Assembly (NCBI GenBank): GCA_963693315.1 | Contig: OY856188.1 | Span: forward strand, 97,128,915 to 97,192,914 | DNA length: 64,000 bases | Source of the DNA: Diogma glabrata | Lineage: Eukaryota > Arthropoda > Insecta > Diptera > Cylindrotomidae | Direction of reading: 5' to 3' | In this document: positions 1-10,010 of the stretch, in pieces | How the letters are laid out: each line of letters starts with the position of its first letter | Numbering within the stretch: position 1 is the first letter of the stretch | Made by a program: the position numbers and the translations under genes | Notes under the pieces: model-generated | Database searches by the model: none | Told to the model about the DNA's origin: nothing | What the model saw: only the letters and a program-made list of their open reading frames with translations

Positions 1-930
1 CAAATCCAAAACTAATTTCATTTCGTTTTACTATCCAAAAATAATTATGCTAATTAGCCATCAATAAATAACAATAACAATCATATAATAACCAACAACA
101 TAACTTTTTAAAAATAAAAAAAAATTATCTCAGTGTGATTTGGTTTTAAGAAATAAAAAAAAAATTTAAAATTAAAATAAAATTAAGTCATCAATTATTC
201 TTGGACGGATTTAAATATAATTCGTTAACAATAAAAAAAAATCGCGCTGCGCTCGTCTTAATACTTTTACTCTAGTAATAACAACATAATACGGAATGAT
301 AATGTATTCATCCTCGTTCTTACCTTTGTTATACAAATTATTCGGTTTAATAGTAAATCGATTTTGATTGAATGGAATGAATTGAAATTGAAAGAAAATA
401 AATTTAATAATATTTTTTTGTTTGAATTTTTTTCTTCAATTTTATTTTTATCGTTTAAAACCTTCTTCTGGTTCCACTAAACTTAGTTTGGATCATATCT
501 TTTATTTTATGTTAATTTGGGGAACTGATAAAAGTAATTTAACGATTTAACTTAAAGGGTATCAAAAGAGAATTTTAAATTATCATGATAACTCTATGTT
601 TAGAATTGGCGATAAGAGGATTATAACCAAAGCTGTAAGGTTGTGTTTTATTCAAATTTTTATATCCTTAGTAAACCTCATATGAAAAACATATTTAATT
701 GACTTATGTGTGTCGAGCATAGTAGGTTTGACTAACAGTGTCAATTGTACCTTATTCCCTGACGTCATCGTGAAATAAACAAGGTGAAAATCGAAGATGA
801 AAACAAAATCTTAGTACAATTTTAGTGCAAAAATATGTTACCAAGCAGTTGTGTTAAAAAGTTACCAAAATATGTTACCAAGCAATTAATTCATCCGATT
901 CGACACTAGCAAAATAACTCTTATCGTTCT

Positions 931-1050
931 CTCCATATTGAATAATTAGTTCAATGGGTTTTTTGTCACATTTTTTTCTCTTTCGTTTTCATTAATTGTT
1001 TTTCTTATGTATTTGTTGGAGTCTACAATACTCTACTGAATACACTCAAT
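931..1050 (+). repeat. Dispersed repeat R1, copy 1
   Basis: About 120 bp that align in the same orientation with 14863-14990. Both share ctccatattgaa, then gttcaatgggttttttgtca, a T-rich stretch, and a cattaatt block, then drift apart. The identity is too long for chance in low-complexity DNA because the GC-containing words match in order. Nature unknown; probably a fragment of an old dispersed element. Confidence 0.7.
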
Positions 1051-1743
1051 AATTCTAGTCGGCCCGTAAAACTAATGAAATAAAAATAGATATTTAATTA
1101 GTATATAAACGAGAAATATTTTCTATATTTTATGATATTGTGTTGAATGTTGCGGGAGTTGATTTCATATATTTTTTAGTTAAATCATAAATTTTTATAC
1201 GAAAAAAAACAAAATAAAAGAAAATATTTATTTTCTTGACTTGTGGTTTAACAGTAGTTTAAGCGCGTGTGTGCTCTTCCAACGAATCTGTTGAATAGTT
1301 TTAATATACATAATTGAAGACGCTGTAGGCACTTGGCGAAACATTTTAATATTATTTTAAATATTTTATTTTACTTGTTATAAGTTTCGCAATAAATACA
1401 AATTATAATTATTGTTTTATTTTAATTTTTATTTAAACAAAATATATATGTATGTATATATATATTTTTGCTCGATTAATTTCGGTTTTTACACCATTAT
1501 CAAGAGCTTGAAAAATTTATACTGAATATATGTTTGAATAGTTTTAATTCAAACGAGAAGAAGGTTGGTTCAATTCAAATTTAATAAATAAATTTAAAAT
1601 ATTACTTAGTGAATTTAATTTTCTAAAATTATTTTCCAAAACAATAATTTATTAAAGTAATTAATTAATTGATTTGTCTATGAAAAAGAAGATTTTATTT
1701 TAACATAGACCTATTGAATTAATAAATAACTTAAAAAAATGCT

Positions 1744-1845
1744 TTTTGCGTGAAATTCAGCATTTGTAATGGGCTGAAGAAAGATATAATCGAGCTTACA
1801 GACTGCACTAGTCGGAAATTGATATCTCAAGGCACGCGATTCCGC
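1744..1845 (+). repeat. Dispersed repeat R2, copy 1
   Basis: About 100 bp that align with 12457-12560 in the same orientation. Shared words in order include ttttgcgtg, aattcagcatttgta, tgggctga/tgggttga, gtcggaaat and atctcaag. The second copy lies just downstream of the gypsy pol remnant, so this could be a piece of an LTR or untranslated region. No coding capacity is seen. Confidence 0.7.
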
Positions 1846-2266
1846 AGTTGCGCGAGGCAATATACATACAAGCCAATGCGAGTGAAACAGTGTATATTGA
1901 AATTGTATTGTAAATAGAAATTGTATATTGAAATCATGTGATGGGAATGCGAATAATATATATTAAAAAAGAAATAGAGGATCGAAAATGTTCGTTATTA
2001 AATTCGATCAAATTTTGTGATGATGTAAATTTCAATCAAAGGTCAAGTGGTACTCAAGTGGTATTACTATAGTGCCACAAGTGTTTTAATTTATGTTTCT
2101 TAACTAATGGGTAGCGAAAATCCGAAATTCTACGTCCACGCCGTGCTACCTGGGTAACGCTAACAGAATTAGGTTGGTGTAGTTGAGAGGGGCAGAGTAA
2201 ATACTGCTTATACTCAATGATTCTGCACCATGGCGAGTCATTGGCGCCATAAAACCAATGCAACTC

Positions 2267-2428
2267 AAGCGTCTGTTCTCCATGTTAGGGGCGGCTTGGA
2301 GCGGGCGTCTGTCTTGGATCAAGCGGCTCGCTATATAAATGTGTAGAAAGCGTCTGTTCTCCATGTTAGGGGCGGCTTTCAGTGGGCGTCTGTCTTGGAT
2401 CAAGCGGCTCGCTATATAAACGTGTAAA
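2267..2428 (+). repeat. Two tandem 81-bp monomers in the retrotransposon 5' region
   Basis: Unit one is 2267-2347 and unit two 2348-2428. They differ at only a few positions. Each holds gcgtctgttctccatg, a ggggcggctt block and ends with gctatataaa, a TATA-like word. Tandem 5' monomers with promoter activity are known from several non-LTR retrotransposons; promoter function here is inference. The unit is a multiple of three, which is why it also leaves an open antisense frame without biological meaning. GC content is clearly higher than in the surroundings. Confidence 0.85.
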
Positions 2429-2529
2429 AAGGTTGTTTCTGGTGACCTTAAGATGCAGAACGAACCCATTCACGAAAATTTGGGTTGGGCGAAGGGCTAA
2501 CACCCCATTTCCGTAAAAAAATTATTGTC

Positions 2530-3156
2530 ATGAATTCTGTACACAGGCCTCGGAATATCTCGGATTCATTATTGGAACGACCTCGGAAACTGTACCCGGA
2601 CTACGATTTAAAAATGGGAACCTGGAACGTGCTTAGCCTCAGAAGACCAGGAGATCTCCTAAAACTCACTCAACAAGTCGAGAGCTACACACTGGATATA
2701 GTGGCATTACAAGAACTAAGATGGCCAGGCAGTGGAATCCATGAAACAGCGAAAGGATACACTCTGTATTATTGCGGTCATCAAAACGGAGGAGAATTTG
2801 GAGTTGGCTTTCATATACACCGTCGCGTGAATCAGCATGTTATCGACTTCTGCCCTATTAATATGCGGTTATGCACACTGAGAATCCGCACGCAAAAATT
2901 CAATGTAACGATCGTCAATGTTCATGCACCTACTGAAGATAAAGCAGATGATATTAAAGACCTGTTCTTCCTAGAACTCGAGGAAGTCATCAATAACATC
3001 CCGCGGCACGATATAAAAATCGTGGTAGGTGACTTTAATGCTCAAATCGGTAGGATTGCAGAACTTAAAACACATATCGGCCCTAACAGCTTGCATCATA
3101 CCAGCAACAATAACGGTTTTCGCGCAGCCGAGCTGGCCATACATCATAGATCTAGT
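2530..3156 (+). pseudogene. Endonuclease domain (EEP/APE-like) of the RTE-like element
   Basis: Nicks target DNA to prime reverse transcription in the family. Reading from the ATG at 2530, motifs of the exonuclease-endonuclease-phosphatase fold occur in order: TWNVLSL near residue 30, DIVALQELRW near residue 55 (catalytic Glu), VNVHAPTEDK near residue 135 and VVGDFNAQIG near residue 173 (catalytic Asp-x-Asn). A TTG-initiated extension to 2485 is open but lacks domain similarity. A frameshift near 3150 moves the last motif (QIDHVMIS, the conserved Asp-His) into the next frame. The first and last motifs are therefore both present, but in different frames. Confidence 0.85.
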
Positions 3157-4714
3157 AATTTCCAGCACTTTCTTCCCTCACAAGAGAATTCACAAGGCAA
3201 CGTGGAAATCAAATGACGGAAGAACGGAAAATCAAATCGATCACGTCATGATATCTAAGAGACACTCTACAAGTATAACTGACGTTCGATCATACAGAGG
3301 TGCTGATATGGACACCGATCATATGCTTGTCATCTTTAAGTACAAGTGCAAGTTGTCATCCACATTTAACAGACAAGCAAAAAAGACCGTGCGCTGGAAT
3401 GTCGAAGCATTTAAACATCCGGAAACGCTGAATAGATATCAGGAAATAATAACACAAAATATAGAAGAGCATGACATCTCTTCTGAGATGCCATTAAACA
3501 TACAAGAAGAATGGCAAACGCTTCAATCAACCATTATAGCCGCAGCACAAACTACAATCGGAAAACGACCACCGAAATCACACAACGAATGGTTTGACGA
3601 CGAGTGCCGCCAATCCGTTGAAAATAAACAAAAACTGCGAGAAAAATGGTTAACAAGGAACACCCGAAGCTCCCAAGCTGATTATCTATGCGCCAGGAAA
3701 GCCTCAGCAAAACTTCTACGTAAAAAGAAACGCGAACACATGAAGAGCTGCATCGAAAACATCAACCAACATGCGGCCAACGGAAATTCAAAAGAGTGCT
3801 TTGCCAATGCACGAAATCTGACCAAAGATTTCCACCCAAGATCTACAGCCATCAAAAATGTAAATAATGAACTTACAACAAGTGAACGTGATGTGCTGGC
3901 AGTGTGGCGATCCCACTTTCAAGACCTACTGAATAGGACGAACGAAGTTCATCCTATTCGAGCAATTGCTCCATCAACTGAAGAGATTTTTGTCCCTTAC
4001 CCAGCAATAGAAGAAGTGGAAGCTGCCATTAAAAAACTGAAAAATGGCAAATCACCAGGTTTCGATGGAATTCCCGCAGAACTTCTGAAAAATGGAGGAG
4101 CAGCTCTGGTCTCACGTATATACGATCTGATTCTTGCAATCTGGGACCAAGAAGAACTACCTGATGAATGGAAAACAGCTCTCATTGTTCCGCTACATAA
4201 GAAAGGTGACCGTTTAAAGTGTGAAAATTATCGTGGCATCGCACTGTTGAACACTGCATATAAAATACTAGCTAATGTTGTACTTGCTCGACTCATCCCG
4301 TTCGCCGAATCTATCATCGGTGACTATCAGTGTGGTTTTCGTCCCAACCGCTCAACCACAGATCAATGTTTTACATTAAGGATGATTCTGGAAAAATGTT
4401 GGGAGTACAACATCAGCATTCACCAGCTCTACGTTGATTTCAGGCAAGCATATGATAGTATCATCCGCGACAACCTCTGGTCCGCACTCATATGCCTTGG
4501 TATCCCAGAGAAACTTGTTTCTCTGTGTAAACTCACAACATCGGGATCAAATTGTAGAATAGTAATCGAAGGGTCAGTTTCTGATCCTTTCGATATAACA
4601 TCAGGTGTTCGACAAGGTGATGCACTCGCGCCCGTACTATTTAATTTGGCGCTGGAGTACGCGATAAGAAAAAGCCGAATTGAGACACAAACTGCATATA
4701 TAACAAATCTAGTC
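3150..4714 (+). pseudogene. End of endonuclease and reverse transcriptase fingers/palm of the RTE-like element
   Basis: This frame begins with the end of the endonuclease (QIDHVMIS, about 3233) and continues through a linker into the reverse transcriptase. Visible RT motifs: WKTALIVPLHKKGD, NYRGIALLNTAYKI, the IIGDYQCGFRPNRST block, motif A YVDFRQAYDS at 4430-4459 with the catalytic Asp, and motif B GVRQGDALAP at 4604-4633. The open frame physically runs on to 4849 but after about 4712 reads the wrong frame, because the YADD box appears one frame over. No stops lie inside the domain, so the frameshift is the only visible lesion in this part. Confidence 0.85.
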
Positions 4715-5514
4715 AAGTTCTTGGCTACGCAGATGATATTGTGCTTCTCGGACGTAGAACAAGCGATATTAAGGATAGTCTCTCTCAGCTTGAAAGAAAT
4801 GCTAAACGGCTTGGATTATGCATCAACACCAGCAAAACTAAAGTGTTAACAACATCTAAGAACATACCTCCCGGAAATCTGGATACTGGCGACTATGAAG
4901 TGGAACGCGTGGAAAACTTCAAATACCTCGGGTCTGTAATAACATCGTCAAATGACATGCAGGCAGATATCAAAGCCCGTGTCTCTGCCGCATACAGAGT
5001 TTTCTACGCATACTCAAAACTTCTGCGATCAAAACATCTTTCGCGGTCGTGTAAACTCACACTTTACAAAGCATTGATACGACCTGTGCTTACATTTGGA
5101 AGTGAAAGCTGGACACTGACTTCCTCCGATTGTAGAATTCTATCAACATTCGAGAGGAAAGTCATACGAACAATTTATGGTCCATGTAAAGTTGCTGAAA
5201 ATCAGTATAGAATCCGAATGAATCATGAAATCAGACAGCTTCTTGGAGGCTGCGATGTAATCGGATTCATTAAATCCAACCGGATTAGATGGTTTGGTCA
5301 TGTAGAAAGGGCTCCATTGGAAAGAATGATAAAAAAAGCGTCCCAACAACAACCAGCTGGTGTTCGTCGAAGAGGAAGACCTAGACAACGCTGGCGTGAT
5401 GACATCATCCAAGACCTTCGTGATATAGAATGTCGAAACTGGGGTCAACTGGTCATGGAACGAGATGATTGGAAGCTGGTGGCACAGACGGCAAAATCCC
5501 TTCATGGGATGTAA
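4706..5514 (+). pseudogene. RT motif C and C-terminal domain of the RTE-like element
   Basis: The catalytic YADDIVLLG box (4726-4752) lies here, one frame away from motifs A and B. It is followed by the RT thumb region (KYLGSVI), then a basic C-terminal region with RIRWFGHVERA and RRRGRPRQRW, and ends at a TAA at 5512-5514 shortly after a conserved-looking WKLVAQTAKS tail. The GRPRQRW block is typical of this group of insect and nematode non-LTR elements. Any call of an independent protein starting at 4741 would be an artefact of the frameshift. Confidence 0.85.
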
Positions 5515-5842
5515 ACGCCAGAGAGAGAGAACTAATGTGTTGTGTATTAAAAATTTAACTGGTAACAGTTTTAATTAAAAGCAAACAATATACTACAAAT
5601 TTCAACATTTTTAATTATAAAAACACAACATTTTTTGTACGATAAGCGTATCCGTAGTTTTATCATAATAGCTGTTTTAACAGAAAATTAAAGATGATTA
5701 CGAATTGGATGTCAGAAATTGTGTTCGAAAAGGTATAATAAATCTTCAAAAGTTCTTCGAATCAAAGTCAACAAAAAGTTGTATAAAAATAATGTGTTGA
5801 AATTCATGTGTTAGGAATTTTGCTAAATGACAACCAAATTTT
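5515..5842. other. 3' flank of the retrotransposon and short spacer
   Basis: A GA-rich stretch (agagagagaga, about 5520) directly follows the stop codon and may be the retrotransposon 3' tail. The rest is AT-rich. The last 35 bases (5808-5842) resemble 9811-9850, suggesting that family A copy 1 sits inside an older tandemly repeated sequence. Confidence 0.5.
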
Positions 5843-6354
5843 ACTTCGGTCTGAAAGACCTAAGTATTACATTCATGAGCTAAAAGTGAAATTCTTACCC
5901 CCACTTTTTTTGGTATTTCTCGACGGCTTAGGACTTACTGATTCTAAAAAAAAAAATTTATGTCTGTCTGCCGGCCGTCATAACCGACGAAATCTAGAAA
6001 ACGGCTGAAGGGATTTTAAAAATTTTGGGTTCTAAAAATAGGTACACTCAATGATAAGAGCCGAAAGGACGATGTGTTTGATGACTGTTATTTGACCAGC
6101 AGCGTGTCCAAAAAATCGTCAAGTGTGTCAAATCAAGGAAATATGCATTTTTTTGCTTAAAAAACGTTCATTTTAAGTGATAATGAGTAGGAACAAAGCA
6201 TGCAGAGAAATCTTGATGGTCGGGATTGGTATGTGATACCAAAGCCTAGATTATTGCATTATAAGTTTGTCAAAAAAAATGTTGTCAAGTGTGTCAAAGG
6301 AAAGATTTTCATTTATTTTTTTGCCCAATTTTTTGGAAAAAAATAAAATTAATT

Positions 6355-6530
6355 ATTTTTTTGATATTTTTTGTATTAAATTTCTAGATATTACGATGTG
6401 TGAATTCATAGGATGAGAGAATATTTCGTCAACATCTAAGTCAACATTCTAATCAACATCCTAAGTCACGAGTGTAAAGTCATTATTGATTGTTGCCAAT
6501 CAATGCGAAACTTAATATCTGACGTAAAGT
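6355..6530 (+). repeat. Inverted repeat arm I (pairs with 7283-7460)
   Basis: This arm, with words such as gatattacgatgtgtgaattc and gattgttgccaatcaatgcg, recurs almost without change in reverse complement at 7283-7460. The arms enclose about 750 bp, so the single strand could fold into a long cruciform. Near-identity shows the inversion-duplication is younger than the surrounding diverged arrays. Confidence 0.85.
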
Positions 6531-6574
6531 CAATATGTTGTTATATTTTTGGTTAGGAAATATAGACAACATTA

Positions 6575-6705
6575 GGGGAATTTTTAATTTCGGATTGGTT
6601 TTTGTGAAACAATTAAGCTTAAGTACATATTGGAAATCACTTGAATTTTGCAATTCGAAATAACTTTTCATTTTCTCTAAAATTCCTTTAGAAAAAATTT
6701 TGTGA
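6575..6705 (+). repeat. Inverted repeat arm II (pairs with 7665-7785)
   Basis: Contains gcttaagtacatattggaaa, ttgcaattcgaaataac and ctctaaaattcctttag, found in reverse complement at 7665-7785. The same block occurs as a solitary fragment at 23385-23475, showing it is a mobile or dispersed module. Confidence 0.8.
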
Positions 6706-7285
6706 AACTGAAACTTTTTTAAAGTTTAAAAATTTTCTCATTGGTTCGAAACTAAATCGCTCTAAAATTGTATGGATTGCTAAAAGTTTCATAATTTGCA
6801 CCATAATTTTTTAAATTCAGTTCTTATATTATTCTTGATGGGAGATTTTCCATCGGGGTGATGTTATATCACAAATAATTTACTGAATTAATTGTTGATC
6901 ATGTGTCAATAGACACAAGTGAAGACTAGTCATCTTCTTCTCACAGACACAATTTTGTTATTCAATACTAGTATGTCTAGAGTATAACAAAACAGTGATC
7001 ACCAGAGAAATTAATTGACTAAACCTGAATTTATTAAATGTATGTTTATGTAAATTTTTTGTTTTTACACTTCGCTAGAGTTGTAACCTAATTTTTAGTT
7101 TATATACATTAGCGTTGACATTTTTTGGTAGAGTTTATCTAGTCGGCTAGCCCTGATGAGAATGATAAACTTTTTTAAAGTTTAAAAATTTTCTCATTGG
7201 TTCGAAACTAGATCGCTCTAAAATTGTATGGATTGCAAAAAGTTTCATAATTTGCACCATAATTTTTTAAATTCAGTTCTTATAT
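6706..7285 (+). repeat. X-Y-X' repeat module, related to 59116-59600
   Basis: X (about 6706-6895) and X' (about 7168-7285) are direct copies sharing aaattttctcattggttcg and gtatggattgc. They bracket Y (6897-7167), which holds tgtgtcaatagacaca, tactagtatgtctagagta and gtcggctagccctgatgag. At 59116-59600 the order is Y-X only, so the unit is about 460 bp and this copy carries a partial tandem repeat. It is probably a separate small element inserted between the inverted arms of family A. Confidence 0.75.
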
Positions 7286-7460
7286 TGACTTTACGTCAGA
7301 TATTAAGTTTCGCATTGATTGGCAACAATCAATAATGACTTTACACTCGTGACTTAGGATGTTGATTAGAATGTTGACTTAGATGTTGACGAAATATTCT
7401 CTCATCCTATGAATTCACACATCGTAATATCTAGAAATTTAATACAAAAAATATCAAAGA
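7283..7460 (-). repeat. Inverted repeat arm I' (pairs with 6355-6530)
   Basis: Reverse complement of 6355-6530, containing cgcattgattggcaacaatc and gaattcacacatcgtaatat. A related single block also occurs in family A copy 2 (about 28825-28985 and its duplicate 29345-29505). Confidence 0.85.
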
Positions 7461-7572
7461 AATACAATTTTCAATATGTAATCATAGATGAAAAATTCAA
7501 CTTAAGTAAATACGAAAAATAATGAAGTTTCAATTTAGAAATTATCTGAACATCAAAATTAAAATATGTTTC

Positions 7573-7663
7573 GTCATCGCCGCTTTGGCTAAGTTGTGTA
7601 AGACACATGGGATTTGAACAATGTGTCTCTGATGAGTGTAGTTCGAATCCTAACACGAAACAC
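7573..7663 (+). other. tRNA-like module with pol III box-like sequences
   Basis: An A-box-like word tggctaagttgt (7586-7597) is followed about 50 bp later by gttcgaatcc (7641-7650), which matches the tRNA T-loop/B-box consensus. The intervening gacacat...atgtgtc can pair as an arm. This resembles the tRNA-derived head of a SINE. The flanks do not form a convincing acceptor stem, so it is not called as a tRNA gene. Equivalent modules lie on the minus strand at 28622-28708 and 29141-29227, with a partial one at 23470-23500. Confidence 0.55.
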
Positions 7664-7781
7664 AACAAAATTTTTTCTAAAGGAATTTTAGAGAAAATGA
7701 AAAGTTATTTCGAATTGCAAAATTCAAGTGATTTCCAATATGTACTTAAGCTTAATTGTTTCACAAAAACCAATCCAAAAT

Positions 7782-8290
7782 TAATTATTTGTTTGACATG
7801 AAATTTTATTATTATTATTGAGAATTATGACATTATAAGTTTGTCGAAAAAATGTTGTCAAGTGTGTCAAAAGAAAAATTTTGATTTATTTATTTTCCCA
7901 ATTTTTTGCAAAAAACTAAAATAAATTATTTGTATGACATGAATTTTATTATTATTATTGAGAATTATGGCATTATAAGTTTGTCAAAACAATGTTGTCA
8001 AGTGCGTCAAAAAAAAGATTTTTATTTATTTTTTTACCCAATTTTTTGGAAAAATAAAATTAATTATTTGTACGACATGAAATTTTATTATTATTATTGA
8101 AAATTATAAGTTAGTCAAAAAAAAATGTTAAGTCTGTCTAAAGAAAGATTTTCATTTATTTTTTTAGAAAAAAATAAAATTAGTTATTTGTATGAAATGA
8201 AATGTATAATGAACATGAAATTGTTATTATTAAGAATTTTATTGCATTATAAGTTTGTCAAAAAAATATTGTCAATAAAATGATTTCATT
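7782..8290 (+). repeat. Tandem array of about 139-bp units in family A copy 1
   Basis: Three to four diverged units, each reading taattatttgtNtgacatga, then attttattattattattgag, then a cattataagtttgtc block, then ttgtcaagtgtgtcaaaag and ttttcccaattttttg. The same unit appears in reverse complement in the other copies (for example 38050-38400). Confidence 0.85.
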
Positions 8291-8329
8291 TTTTTTTTTA
8301 GATAATTTTTTGAAAAAAAAAGTTTATAT

Positions 8330-9240
8330 GTTTGTTTACGTAGTAAATATAATTGAACATGGAAATTTTTGAATTTGTTATAGTTTTTGAAATATTTTTG
8401 GAATTTTAGAAAAGTTTCAATTTTTGATTTTGTAAGAATTTTGGGAATATTTTTAGAATTTTGAAAAATTTTTAATATTTGATTTTATTATAATATTGGA
8501 AAAGTTTCAATTTTTATATTGTTTTAATTTTTGCAATATTTTTAGAATTTTGGAAAAAGTTTAAATATTTGATTCAATTCTAATTTTTGGAATTTTTTTA
8601 GAATTTTGAAAAAAAAATTTTGAATTTTATATATATTTTTAGAATTTTGAAAAAAGTTTCAATTTTTGATTTTGTAAGAATTTTTGGAATATTTTTAAAA
8701 TTTTGAAATATTTTGAATTTTTTGATTATATTATAATTCTGGAAAAAGTTTCAATTTTTGATATTGTTATAATCTGTGCAATATTTCTAGAATTTTGGAA
8801 AAAGGTTGAATTTTTGAATTTTTAAGAATTTTTGGAATATTATTAAAAGTTAGAAAAAGTTTAAATTTTTGATTTTATTCTAATTTTTGGAATATCTTTT
8901 GAAAAAAGATAGAATTTTTGAATTTTATATATATTTTTAGAATTTTGAAAAAAGTTTCAATTTTTTTAATATTTTGGAATATTTTTGGAATTGTGAAAAA
9001 TTTTAAGTTTTTGATTTTATTACAATTTTATAATTTTGGAAAAAGTTTCAATTTTTGATTTTATTATTATTTATGCAATATTTTTAGAGTTTTGAAAAAA
9101 GTTTTAATCTTTGATTTTGTAATAAATTTTGAAGTATTTTTAGAATTTTCTTTGAAAAAAGTTTGAATTTTGATTTTATTTAATTTTTACAATAATTTTG
9201 GCATTTTGAAAGAAATATGAATTTGTGATTTTGAAATATT
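8330..9240 (+). repeat. Tandem array of about 60-bp AT-rich units in family A copy 1
   Basis: Repeating pattern: aaagtttcaatttttgattt, tgtaagaatttttgg, aatatttttagaattttg. Around fifteen diverged units. The reverse-complement version occupies 26830-27560 in copy 2, is shortened in copy 3 (35200-35350) and interrupted in copy 4 (37500-37675, 37978-38000). Many units differ, so the array is old. Confidence 0.85.
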
Positions 9241-9550
9241 TTCTCGAAACGCTAAATGAAGAGGTTTTGAGTAACTTGCTGATTGTATTATCTTTTTACT
9301 AATTAACATAATTTATGATCTGTTATAATTTTCCGACAACGTATTGATGTTTCTTGTTAGTTTTGTAATACATATCTAAACAGAGATAAAAAATACATGT
9401 ACTTTAACAAAAAGTTATGTTTGATATACATCGCTGCCCAAAACTAAAAATCATGTCCTCATAAAAGTTTTTTGCCGAAAACTATATCAAAATCCTTAAC
9501 CCAGACCGAAGTCTTGATATCTCAAAGCTGTGAGATTTCAGCCCCATCAT

Positions 9551-10010
9551 ATTTTTTTGGTTGTTATAATTTCAAATTTTGGATGGGAGATGGGGTTGAG
9601 AGTGGAAATATCGAAAAAAAAATTTTTGATCATGTCACCCCACTTGACATGATGGTGAAAGGTGATTTCTTGCATATGAAAGGTGATGTTTTTTGTACAA
9701 CAAAAAACACAATTTTGTACACAATTTTTTTTGTTATTTTCGAAAACACAGTTTTCGACTCCCTCCTCTTATCTACGAACATTACAAAAGAAATTTTTTT
9801 AAAAAAATCACGGGTGTAGGAATTTTGTTAAATAAAAACTAATTTTGCTTGGTAGTTATAATTTGAAATGTGGGTTGGAATAGAATGGAGGGTTGAGAAT
9901 AGAAATTTCGAAAAAAAATATTTTTGATCATGTCAAGTAAATGAAAGGTGATTTTTGTTGTCACATGAAAGGTGATTATTTTTTGGAGTGCAAAACAATT
10001 TATTTCAACT
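9551..10010 (+). repeat. Diverged direct duplication, period about 290 bp
   Basis: Unit one starts near 9557 and unit two near 9848. Shared words: ttggttgttataattt/ttggtagttataattt, gggttgaga, tcgaaaaaaaa, tttttgatcatgtca and catgaaaggtgat. A third trace (5808-5842) on the other side of family A copy 1 suggests that copy 1 split a member of this array. The open frame at 9472-9819 falls across this repeat and is not considered a gene. Confidence 0.65.

Larger units (their letters stand above)
1..2139. other. AT-rich spacer, no gene
   Basis: No reading frame here resembles a known protein and no RNA gene is visible. The stretch is AT-rich with homopolymer runs. Its only recognisable content is two short dispersed repeats, each with a second diverged copy elsewhere in the window (annotated separately). 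Confidence 0.7.
2140..5560 (+). mobile_element. RTE-like non-LTR retrotransposon, near full length, inactivated
   Basis: Order on the plus strand is a 5' region with two tandem 81-bp monomers, an apurinic-type (EEP) endonuclease, a reverse transcriptase and a C-terminal tail with a GRPRQRW motif, then a short 3' region. This single-ORF EN-RT layout is known for RTE-type elements of animals; the clade assignment is from general resemblance, not phylogeny. Two frameshifts (near 3150 and 4712) split the ORF into three overlapping frames, so the copy is dead, but there are few other lesions, suggesting moderately recent insertion. Exact ends and target duplications were not resolved. Confidence 0.85.
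5843..9545 (+). mobile_element. Family A repeat, copy 1 (about 3.7 kb, noncoding)
   Basis: The left end reads acttcggtctgaaagacc and the right end contains cagaccgaagtcttg; acttcggtctg and cagaccgaagt are an 11-bp perfect inverted pair (5843-5853 and 9502-9512). Homology with copy 2 runs a further 30 bases outward on the right to about 9545, so the true terminus is not certain. Internal modules in order: a block ending in aaattcttaccccca and tgtctgtctgccgg, long inverted repeats (6355-6530 with 7283-7460; 6575-6705 with 7665-7785), a tRNA-like module, an array of about 139-bp units and an array of about 60-bp units. No transposase or other protein is seen. Other copies lie at 26541-30113, 34945-35794 and 37500-38817 (all minus), with a fragment at 23385-23510. 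Probably a non-autonomous DNA transposon; class unresolved. Confidence 0.75.

Noticed and set aside
2054..2469. Antisense frames upstream of the retrotransposon
   Set aside because: The frame is open only because the 81-bp monomer length is a multiple of three; the peptide simply repeats with the monomer.
7133..7170. Hammerhead-ribozyme-like sequence (CTGATGAG flanked by gtttatc and gataaac)
   Set aside because: The CUGAUGA half of the core and a closing helix are present, but the required GAAA segment and a stem II are missing in both copies, so self-cleavage is not supported.
7782..8290. CRISPR-like array
   Set aside because: Units of about 139 bp are continuous and diverged with no spacer/repeat alternation, and the genome is eukaryotic.
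9502..9550. Helitron 3' end (hairpin atctca-aagctg-tgagat near a terminus)
   Set aside because: No CTRR-T end follows at the right distance, and no TC start is seen at the opposite end of family A.
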